A DNA stretch of 5,943 nucleotides. It comes from CAYLSO01 sp964386525. Its GTDB lineage: Bacteria; Eisenbacteria; RBG-16-71-46; DASYSL01. Made by a program: the position numbers and the translations under genes. The notes under the pieces were generated by a model that was given only the letters and a program-made list of their open reading frames with translations, made no database searches and was not told the origin of the DNA. Where the stretch lies: contig CAYLSO010000041.1 in NCBI GenBank assembly GCA_964386525.1, forward strand, positions 1 to 5,943, written 5' to 3'. Numbering within the stretch: position 1 is the stretch's first letter; every line of letters starts with the position of its first letter. This document shows, one piece after another, positions 1-4,898 of this stretch.

Positions 1-1
1 G

Positions 2-196
2 GGAGATGCGACCGTGGCCTGCTCCCACGGCGCCGCCTGGGATGCCGCCGAGCTGGCGCGCCTGCGGGCCGCGGGCCGCCACCTGTTCTTCCACGAGAGC
101 GAGCGCAGCGCCAACCTATACGTGTACACGGCCGACCGTTATTATCTGGACGCGCAAAATCTGCGCTTTACCCCGATCTTCTACAGCGTCTTCTAG
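2..196 (+). CDS. C-terminal end of an unrecognised protein (5' truncated by the window)
   Basis: An open frame runs in from the left edge and stops with TAG at 194-196, giving the last 64 residues of a protein whose start lies outside the window. The readable part has an Ala/Arg-rich helix-like stretch (AAELARLRAAG), then an aromatic, strand-like end: LFFHE, LYVYTADRYYLD and the final FTPIFYSVF. It shows no signature I can assign to a family. A GTG at 14 could serve as a start, but no good ribosome binding site precedes it and the frame is open to the left edge, so a truncated longer gene is more likely. It is co-directional with the ligase gene 65 bp downstream and may be part of the same transcript. 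The last 20 or so codons use more A/T-ending codons (cgt tat tat, caa aat) than neighbouring genes. Function not assigned; the fact that it is coding is moderately sure. Confidence 0.55.
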   Translation, partial: GDATVACSHGAAWDAAELARLRAAGRHLFFHESERSANLYVYTADRYYLDAQNLRFTPIFYSVF

Positions 197-210
197 GATC
201 GGACAGCGGC

Positions 211-233
211 GCGCGCGGCGCGGCCACGCGCGC
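211..233 (+). other. GC-only stem-loop between the first two genes
   Basis: A perfect 7-bp inverted repeat, GCGCGCG at 211-217 and CGCGCGC at 227-233, surrounds a 9-nt loop in the 65-bp gap between the truncated first gene and the ligase gene. No T run follows, so it is not a standard intrinsic terminator. It could act as an mRNA stabiliser or partial attenuator, or be a chance product of the base composition. It ends 12 nt before the ligase ribosome binding site at 245-250 and does not pair with it. Confidence 0.25.
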
Positions 234-244
234 CCGGCAGAGGG

Positions 245-250
245 AAGGAG
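245..250 (+). promoter_or_regulatory. Ribosome binding site supporting the TTG start of the ligase
   Basis: AAGGAG lies 11 nt before the TTG codon at 262. It decides the start because no ATG or GTG occurs in that frame between the upstream stop and the conserved part of the ligase. Confidence 0.6.
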
Positions 251-261
251 AAGGCGGGCCT

Positions 262-1518
262 TTGCACGAGCTGCGCTGGGAGAACACCGTCCTCGTCGAC
301 GGCTGGACGCGGACGCTCCGGGAGCTGGTGGATTCCGTGGCGCCGGCGCTCGAGGCCCTGCCGGCCGGCGGACCGCTGGCCCTGGTCGGAGAAGACGGGG
401 TCGGCCTGATCGCGGCGGCCGGCTGGCTGGCGGAGACGCGGCGCGACGGCATGGTGCTGCCGCGCGAGCGCCTGACGGGCTCGGTGGCCGAGAGGCTGGC
501 CGAAGCCGGCCTGGCGGTGGTGGCCGTGCCCGACGGCCGGCAGGAGCACCCAGGCGGCGGCGGCGGCGAGCCCGGGCGGGTCCGGCTCCTGACCTCGGGC
601 TCGCTGGGTGAGCCGAAGCTCGTCCATCACACTTGGGACAGCCTGTTCACCATGTCCCGCGTGCGCGGCGTGCCGGCCCGCCGCTGGCTGCTCACCTACC
701 AGCCGGGCACCTACGCGTGGTACCAGCTGGTCACCGCGCTGCTCTTCCTGCCGGCACAGTCGCTGGTGGTGTCGCGGGCCGCGGAGCCGGCGGAGATGAT
801 CGCCGCCGCGGCGGCTCACGGCGCCACCGCGATCTCCTCGACGCCCACCTTCTGGAGAGTAGCGCGCTTGCACGCCGGCCCGGCTGACGTGGATCGCTTG
901 CGCGCCGGGCTTGCCCAGATCACCCTCGGCGGCGAGCCGGTGGACCAGGCGATCCTGGACCAGTTGCACGCCCTGTTCCCCGCCGCCCAGCTCGCGCACA
1001 TCTATGCTTCCGCCGAGGCCGGTGCCAGCATCGTGGTCGGGGACGGGCGCGCCGGCTTCCCGGTGGCCTGGCTGGACGATCCCGGGCGCTCTCCCCGGTT
1101 GCGGGTGACCGACGGGCGCCTGTGGGTGCAATCGCCGCAGGCGGCCGTCGGGTTCGAGGGGTGGATCGACACGCAGGACGTGGCCGAGGTGCGCGGCGAC
1201 CGCGTGCACCTGTTGGGCCGGGCCGGCCACGCGGTGATCAACATCGGCGGGGCCAAGGCTCTGGCGGCGGACATCGAGCGCGTGCTCCTGGCCCACCCCT
1301 ACGTACTGTGGTGCCGGGTCAAGGGCGTGTCCGCGCCGCTCGTCGGGCAGCTGGTGTCGGCGGAGATCGTCCCGCATCCCGAGTGGGCGGCGCTGGACTT
1401 CCCCGAAGCCGACCTGACCGCCTTCTGCGCCGAGCGCCTGCCGCCACACATGGTGCCGCGCCTGTGGGAACGCCGTGAACGCATCCCGGCCGCAGCCAAC
1501 TGGAAAGCGGAGGTATGA
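262..1518 (+). CDS. Short AMP-forming adenylate ligase (ANL superfamily), probable acyl activation for a carrier protein
   Basis: This 418-residue protein belongs to the ANL family (acyl-CoA synthetases, NRPS adenylation domains, luciferases), which makes an acyl-AMP from a carboxylic acid and ATP, then passes the acyl group to a thiol on CoA or a carrier protein. Visible core motifs: phosphate-binding loop TSGSLGEPK at 111-119 (Leu115 replaces the usual Thr); ITLGGEPV before the adenine-pocket motif YASAEAG at 248-254; ATP-ribose motif DTQD at 303-306; hinge region GRAGHAVINIGGAK at 319-332; and the C-terminal Lys of motif A10 in NWK (Lys415), only three residues from the end. The phosphate loop lies 40 or more residues earlier than in typical 500-600-residue members, so the N-terminal lobe is reduced. 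The start is TTG at 262, the only start codon between the previous stop and the conserved region, 11 nt after AAGGAG (245-250). The SDR and carrier-protein genes that follow suggest a carrier-bound substrate; its identity cannot be read. Confidence 0.88.
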   Translation: MHELRWENTVLVDGWTRTLRELVDSVAPALEALPAGGPLALVGEDGVGLIAAAGWLAETRRDGMVLPRERLTGSVAERLAEAGLAVVAVPDGRQEHPGGGGGEPGRVRLLTSGSLGEPKLVHHTWDSLFTMSRVRGVPARRWLLTYQPGTYAWYQLVTALLFLPAQSLVVSRAAEPAEMIAAAAAHGATAISSTPTFWRVARLHAGPADVDRLRAGLAQITLGGEPVDQAILDQLHALFPAAQLAHIYASAEAGASIVVGDGRAGFPVAWLDDPGRSPRLRVTDGRLWVQSPQAAVGFEGWIDTQDVAEVRGDRVHLLGRAGHAVINIGGAKALAADIERVLLAHPYVLWCRVKGVSAPLVGQLVSAEIVPHPEWAALDFPEADLTAFCAERLPPHMVPRLWERRERIPAAANWKAEV

Positions 1519-1522
1519 GATC

Positions 1523-2260
1523 ATGCTGACCTCGGTCGCGGGCAAGGTCCTGCTCCTTAGCGGCGGTTCCCGGGGCCTCGGCCTGGCCATCGCCACGGCC
1601 TACCTCGAGCGCGGCGCCTCGGTGGCCACCTTCGCCCGCCGCCGTACAGCCGCGGTCGACGAGCTGGCGGGGCGGCATGCGGCGGGCTTCCTCTTCCGCG
1701 AGCTGGACGCCGCCGAGCCGGTCGGCGTCGAGTCCTTCGTGCGGGAGGTCGGCGAGCGCTTCGGCCGCATCGACTTCTTGGTGAACAACGCCGCCCTCGG
1801 CCAGGACCATCTGCTGGTCCACATGTCCCCGGACCTGATTCGGCAGCTGGTGGAGGTCAACCTGGTGGCGCCGGTCCTGCTCACGCGCCACGTGGTCAAG
1901 CGCATGCTGCTGCAAGGCGAGGGACGGATCGTCAGCATCTCTTCCATCTGCGGCAGCCGGGGTTTCGCCGGGCTCTCCGTGTACTCGGCCACCAAGGGGG
2001 CGATGGACGCGTTCACCCGCTCGCTGGCCCGCGAACTGGGACCGCGTGGCATCCTGGTGAACTCCCTCGCGCCGGGCATCTTCGCCTCGGAGATGTCGTC
2101 GGTGCTCTCGCCCGAGCAGCTCGAGACCATCCGGCGGCGCACGCCCCTCGGCCGGCTTGTCGAGGAGGAGGAACTGCTGCCTGCCCTCGATGTCCTGCTG
2201 CTCGGGCCGTCGAGCGTGACCGGGCAGACCCTGTTCGTGGACGGCGGCGCGAGCACGTGA
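1523..2260 (+). CDS. FabG-like short-chain dehydrogenase/reductase
   Basis: A 245-residue classical SDR, the usual length for 3-oxoacyl-ACP reductases, which reduce a keto group (or the reverse) with NAD(P)H. The nucleotide-binding glycine motif SGGSRGLG is at 13-20 (Arg17 would favour NADPH), NNAA is at 88-91, and the catalytic residues fit Asn113, Ser141, Tyr154 and Lys158 (YSATK). The C-terminal GQTLFVDGG block is typical of FabG-like proteins. The start is ATG 1523, preceded by GCGGAGGT with about 9 nt spacing; the same frame is open back to 1475, but those extra 16 residues precede the normal SDR N-terminus and overlap the ligase. The gene begins 4 nt after the ligase stop, and its own stop overlaps the next start, so it is almost certainly in the same operon. 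A carrier-bound acyl intermediate is a plausible substrate given the acyl carrier gene two positions on, but many SDRs of this type act on other alcohols or sugars. Confidence 0.93.
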   Translation: MLTSVAGKVLLLSGGSRGLGLAIATAYLERGASVATFARRRTAAVDELAGRHAAGFLFRELDAAEPVGVESFVREVGERFGRIDFLVNNAALGQDHLLVHMSPDLIRQLVEVNLVAPVLLTRHVVKRMLLQGEGRIVSISSICGSRGFAGLSVYSATKGAMDAFTRSLARELGPRGILVNSLAPGIFASEMSSVLSPEQLETIRRRTPLGRLVEEEELLPALDVLLLGPSSVTGQTLFVDGGAST

Positions 2261-2802
2261 GGCACTTGGCGGTCGTGGACCTGGCCCCCGGATGGGGGCG
2301 CTTCGCCCTGCGGCCCGACGCGCGGACCCCGCCCCGGGGAGCGGTCGCCTGGTCGTACGATTCGCAGGGCAACCGACTCTGCTGGCTGGCGGATCGGGCC
2401 GGGGGCGCGGCCGGACGGGCGGCCTGCGACCTCGAGTGGCGCGAGCGCGCCCCGGGGCCGGCCCTCTTGCGGCTGGCCCCGGCCGGCCTGGATTTCTGGC
2501 GCTTCTGGGTGCTCGCCGAGCTGGCCGCCAAGCTGGCCGCCATGCCGATCCTCGAATGGCTGCGCCGCTACCGGTGCGGGCAGGCCCCCCCGCTGCCCGT
2601 CGGGGCGCGAGCGCTGGTGGTGCCTCGCTGGGACGGACGGTGGACTTTGGGGTTCGCGCATGTCGTGGCCCGTCCCTCGGCCGGGGAACGCAAGCCGCGG
2701 CAGCGCTCGCCCTGGGGCTTCGCCGCCGGGCGCATCACCGTGTGGGACACGACGGACGCCGCCGGCGCCTCAGGGCGCGGCGTGGCGCAGGAGGTCATCT
2801 AG
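2257..2802 (+). CDS. Divergent 4'-phosphopantetheinyl transferase-like protein
   Basis: A 181-residue protein starting at GTG 2257, which overlaps the SDR stop as GTGA and suggests translational coupling. Overall similarity to known families is weak, but the order of motifs resembles Sfp-type phosphopantetheinyl transferases, which move the phosphopantetheine arm from CoA to a carrier-protein serine. WSYDSQGNRL at 32-41 occupies the place of the SxSH-type motif, ACDLEW at 56-61 matches the metal-binding GxDxE block (Asp58, Glu60), and WVLAELAAK at 84-92 matches W(S/T)xKEAxxK, with the metal-binding Glu88 and Lys92 kept but the first Lys replaced by Ala87. RWTLGFAHVV near 142-151 (approximate) resembles the final strand of the fold. 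The distance from Asp58 to Glu88 is short (30 residues, against about 44 in Sfp). The acyl carrier gene follows 1 nt later, which is the expected partner. The function is inferred from motif spacing and context; an inactive or unrelated protein remains possible. Confidence 0.55.
   Translation: MRHLAVVDLAPGWGRFALRPDARTPPRGAVAWSYDSQGNRLCWLADRAGGAAGRAACDLEWRERAPGPALLRLAPAGLDFWRFWVLAELAAKLAAMPILEWLRRYRCGQAPPLPVGARALVVPRWDGRWTLGFAHVVARPSAGERKPRQRSPWGFAAGRITVWDTTDAAGASGRGVAQEVI
2789..2794 (+). promoter_or_regulatory. Shine-Dalgarno site of the acyl carrier protein gene
   Basis: A perfect AGGAGG lies inside the last codons of the preceding gene, 9 nt before ATG 2804. It is the strongest ribosome binding site of the cassette, which fits the need for more carrier protein than enzyme. 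Confidence 0.7.
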
Positions 2803-2803
2803 C

Positions 2804-3043
2804 ATGGAGCGTGGGCAGGTGGCGGCGCTGATGCAGCAGATATTGAAGAAGCAGGGGCGCGACGCCACCGTCGCGGAGGACACCGTCTTGCGGGATGTGG
2901 GGTTCCGCAGTCTGGACTTCTCAGAGCTGGCACTGCGCATCGAGCAGGAAACGGGCCGGGAGCTGAACTTCGACGCCGGCCGCCTGCGCCAGATCCGCAC
3001 GGTGGGAGATGTTCTCGACTTCTTCCAGGAGGCGTCGGGCTAG
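2804..3043 (+). CDS. Acyl carrier protein (stand-alone)
   Basis: A 79-residue carrier protein, the usual size for a discrete ACP. It carries acyl groups as thioesters on a phosphopantetheine arm. The attachment motif is GFRSLDFSEL at 33-42, with Ser36 as the modified residue; the canonical form is G-x-D-S-L, and here Arg35 takes the Asp position. Helix I is the MQQILKKQGR region, DTVLRDVGF leads into helix II (residues 36-50, acidic and amphipathic), and RTVGDVLDFFQ forms the last helix. The ATG at 2804 follows the previous stop by 1 nt with AGGAGG 9 nt ahead. It is the last plus-strand gene of the cassette and ends 36 bp before the convergent deacetylase stop. Its likely partners are the ligase (loading), the SDR (processing) and the transferase-like protein (activation). 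An Arg in place of the Asp before the serine hints at a dedicated rather than housekeeping ACP. Confidence 0.88.
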   Translation: MERGQVAALMQQILKKQGRDATVAEDTVLRDVGFRSLDFSELALRIEQETGRELNFDAGRLRQIRTVGDVLDFFQEASG

Positions 3044-3079
3044 CGGCGCGACGCCGGGCGCGCGGCAGGTAACCTCCGC

Positions 3080-4558
3080 TCACCCATCCGGGGACGGTAC
3101 GAGGACGCGGGCTTCCCTCGCCGCCCACCATTGCGCCAGCTCGGCCCCCGTCGGCACCCACGCGGACCGCCGGCCGAGATACTCCAGGACCCTCTCATAG
3201 CTGTCCCACCAGCCGGGGAAGAGCCGTGCATCGGCCCCGTTCGGGTGCCAGAGGAGCACGCCCAGGCCCCCCGCCGACTCCACCGTCTCCAGATGTTCCC
3301 GGACCCGCCGTTCGGCCAGCCGCGCGTCCAGCTTGAGCGTGCGGAAGAGCACGCCGTCCATCACCGTGAGGGGAAGCTCCAGGATCCGGTGGGGCTCGCG
3401 GCGCTCGGGATGCCAGGGTCGGAACGGGGCGGCGATCCCGGCGCGGAAACCCACCGCCTCGTTGTACCCCAGGGTGCTGTCGTACAAGAACCCTGCCTCC
3501 TGCTGCGCCGACCAGGTGGCGCGCGCGTCGAAGCGGAGGTAGTGCTGCCGGAGGCCGTGGATCGGCGCGCCCAGCTCCCGCTCCACCTGCTCTTTCTCGC
3601 GCCTCAGCTCCGCCGCGCTGCGAAAGCTGTTGTAGCCGCCGTGCAGTCCGACCTCGAAACCTCGCGCCACCATCTCGGCCAGCAGACGGTGGAAGGGCAT
3701 GGACCGGCCCTCGAACTCGATGCGGTCGGCCAGCCGGTAGGTCGGGTCGAACTCGTGCGCCGGGGAGGGCTCGGGCGGGAACACGTAGAAGGTCGAACGG
3801 AATCCGTGGCGGGTCTCCGCCCCCATCCACTTCTCGAACTGCCAGTAGGGATCGCCTTGGGCGGGGCCGCGCCGTAGTAGCCGCAGGGCTTGGGCGAGGG
3901 ATCGGCGGGCGGCATAGGAGGCCGGACCTCGCGCCCGGCCCAGCAGCCGGAAGACCTCTGCCCAAGAGTAGCAGCGGATGTCGTCGACGTCGTGGCTCAA
4001 GACGACCGCGAAGCGGGCACCGTCCTTCCAGCGCGGCAGCGGATCCGGGCGGCGGTCGTGTCGCGCGCACCAGATCGCGATACGCCGGTGGAGCTGGTCC
4101 GCATAGCGGTTGACCAGGGGCGTGTCCAGGACCCCGAGCTCTTGCTGGCGCGAGAAGGACCCGGCGAAGCACTCCCACTCGTCGCGCCGCGTCTCGCTCT
4201 GTTCCTCTTCGCGGGTGAGCAGCCAGGCGACCGCCCGCAGCCAGGGTTCCGGGAACTCCGCCGGCGAGCACGGCTGAGGAAACCGCCCTTCCGGGCACGG
4301 CAGCGGCACCCCCTCGAAGGCTGCCAGACGGACCGCCGCCGAATCCCAGACCTCCCAGGTGCCCACCGGCAAGACGGCGGCGGCCTCGTCGGTCCCAACC
4401 GGCGCGCCGACGCGGACGGGAATCTCCTCGTCGCCGAGAGGCGAGCCCGCTGGCGCCAGCCTGGCCGGCAGGCCCATGAGCAGCGCCAGATTGCGGACCG
4501 CGTAGCAGGCCTCGGGGATGGCGAACACCCGGGTGTCGAAGAGGAAACAGATTCTCAT
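3080..4558 (-). CDS. Polysaccharide deacetylase (NodB-type) family protein with SHDVD motif
   Basis: A 492-residue protein of the polysaccharide deacetylase/NodB superfamily (carbohydrate esterase 4-like), whose members remove acetyl groups from N-acetylated sugars using a metal ion. The N-terminal part (about 1-175) resembles the domain that precedes the catalytic part in long SHDVD-type members, including REEE at 116-119 and DTPLVNRY around 145-152. The catalytic domain begins with VVLSHDVDD (His189, Asp190, Asp192, Asp193 as first-motif residues). EVGLHGGYNSF holds His306, RQHYLRFD spans 337-344 (His339), ELPLTVMDG comes before 400, and LLWHPNG holds His438. Motif 2 has a single histidine where classic NodB proteins have HxxxH. 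The start is ATG at 4558; the frame extends to 4756 but the upstream part is low-complexity and lies in the divergent control region. Only a weak GGA-type site precedes the start. No signal peptide is visible, so a cytoplasmic role in surface-sugar or glycan-precursor synthesis is inferred. The substrate is unknown. Confidence 0.85.
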   Translation of the reverse strand: MRICFLFDTRVFAIPEACYAVRNLALLMGLPARLAPAGSPLGDEEIPVRVGAPVGTDEAAAVLPVGTWEVWDSAAVRLAAFEGVPLPCPEGRFPQPCSPAEFPEPWLRAVAWLLTREEEQSETRRDEWECFAGSFSRQQELGVLDTPLVNRYADQLHRRIAIWCARHDRRPDPLPRWKDGARFAVVLSHDVDDIRCYSWAEVFRLLGRARGPASYAARRSLAQALRLLRRGPAQGDPYWQFEKWMGAETRHGFRSTFYVFPPEPSPAHEFDPTYRLADRIEFEGRSMPFHRLLAEMVARGFEVGLHGGYNSFRSAAELRREKEQVERELGAPIHGLRQHYLRFDARATWSAQQEAGFLYDSTLGYNEAVGFRAGIAAPFRPWHPERREPHRILELPLTVMDGVLFRTLKLDARLAERRVREHLETVESAGGLGVLLWHPNGADARLFPGWWDSYERVLEYLGRRSAWVPTGAELAQWWAAREARVLVPSPDG

Positions 4559-4595
4559 GCCGATTCCATGCCGTCCGTGCCGGGGGATCGAAGGA

Positions 4596-4639
4596 AAGGG
4601 GCAGAGCCAGGGTCGTGACGCCCCGGCAGTCTGCCCCTT
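4596..4639 (-). other. Imperfect hairpin upstream of the deacetylase gene
   Basis: AAGGGGCAGA at 4596-4605 pairs perfectly with TCTGCCCCTT at 4630-4639. Inside, GCCAGGG (4606-4612) can pair with CCCCGGC (4621-4627) with a mismatch, so most of the 44 nt can fold. It lies 38 bp before the deacetylase start, read leftward, and would fall in its 5' leader if the promoter is further out. No T run follows in either direction, so a terminator is unlikely. A leader structure or a protein-binding site is possible. Confidence 0.35.
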
Positions 4640-4768
4640 CCCTTTCCCCGACTCAACCCCCGGCGCGGACTGGCCCCGGCCCGCCTCAGCCGGAGGTTTG
4701 CTCCTGTTCTCCACGAGTGAGACGGCAGCCGCCGGCGCACCGCCGCGGGTCGCCAATCTGCAGCACTG

Positions 4769-4780
4769 TGACCCCGGTCA
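4769..4780. promoter_or_regulatory. Possible operator: TGACC-CC-GGTCA palindrome
   Basis: TGACC (4769-4773) and GGTCA (4776-4780) form a 5-bp inverted repeat with a 2-bp centre in the divergent region, about 130 bp before the NHL start. Short palindromes of this size can be regulator half-sites, but one copy in GC-rich DNA can also be chance. Confidence 0.2.
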
Positions 4781-4813
4781 TACCCCATCGCGCCACCTGG
4801 TGGTAGCCTCATC

Positions 4814-4829
4814 AGGAGGTTTGGAGATG
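4814..4829 (+). promoter_or_regulatory. Alternative upstream ribosome binding site and ATG for the NHL protein
   Basis: AGGAGGT at 4814-4820 sits 6 nt before ATG 4827, in frame with the NHL gene and without an intervening stop. Use of this start would add 24 Arg/Pro-rich residues in front of the signal peptide. It is as good a site as the downstream one, so the start of the gene is ambiguous on ribosome-binding grounds alone. Confidence 0.4.
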
Positions 4830-4886
4830 GGCTCCCCGTCGGGGCACCTGCGGTGGACTGTTCCCCGTCCGTGGACCCGCCCGCAT

Positions 4887-4893
4887 AGGAGGT
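4887..4893 (+). promoter_or_regulatory. Shine-Dalgarno site deciding the preferred NHL start
   Basis: AGGAGGT is placed 5 nt before ATG 4899. It is preferred over the site at 4814-4820 because ATG 4899 puts Met-Lys directly before the hydrophobic core of a standard signal peptide. Confidence 0.7.
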
Positions 4894-4898
4894 CGAAC

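Larger units (their letters stand above)
4559..4898. promoter_or_regulatory. Divergent intergenic control region
   Basis: These 340 bp separate the deacetylase gene (leftward) from the NHL-propeller gene (rightward) and should hold promoters for both. I see no convincing coding sequence; the frames that stay open here do so because of the base composition. Nor can I point to a clear -10/-35 pair. It contains an imperfect hairpin (4596-4639), a 12-bp palindrome (4769-4780), a CCACC/GGTGG palindrome (4793-4803), the palindrome CCCCG-T-CGGGG just after 4833, and two Shine-Dalgarno sites (4814-4820 and 4887-4893). Confidence 0.55.

Noticed and set aside
1475..1522. Earlier ATG at 1475 as start of the SDR
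   Set aside because: It would add 16 residues overlapping the ligase end. ATG 1523 has a good ribosome binding site and gives a standard SDR N-terminus.
193..1596. Long minus-strand open frame (467 codons) opposite the ligase
   Set aside because: It lies antisense to a gene with clear ANL motifs. It has a low-complexity His/Arg/Gly/Gln composition and no recognisable domain; GC-rich codons create such open frames.
1600..2661. Minus-strand open frame (353 codons) opposite the SDR and transferase-like genes
   Set aside because: It is rich in Arg, Ser and Pro and covers the antisense of two genes with motif support; it is a shadow frame.
3046..3063. GCGCG/CGCGC inverted repeat between the ACP and deacetylase stops as a terminator
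   Set aside because: Only 5 bp with an 8-nt loop and no T run; expected by chance at this base composition.
3195..4298. Second minus-strand frame within the deacetylase gene
   Set aside because: It is out of frame with the motif-bearing deacetylase and has an Arg/Ala/Pro-rich composition typical of shadow frames.
4559..4756. N-terminal extension of the deacetylase frame to 4756
   Set aside because: The added 66 residues are low-complexity and cover the divergent control region and hairpin. The recognisable start is MRICFLFDTR.
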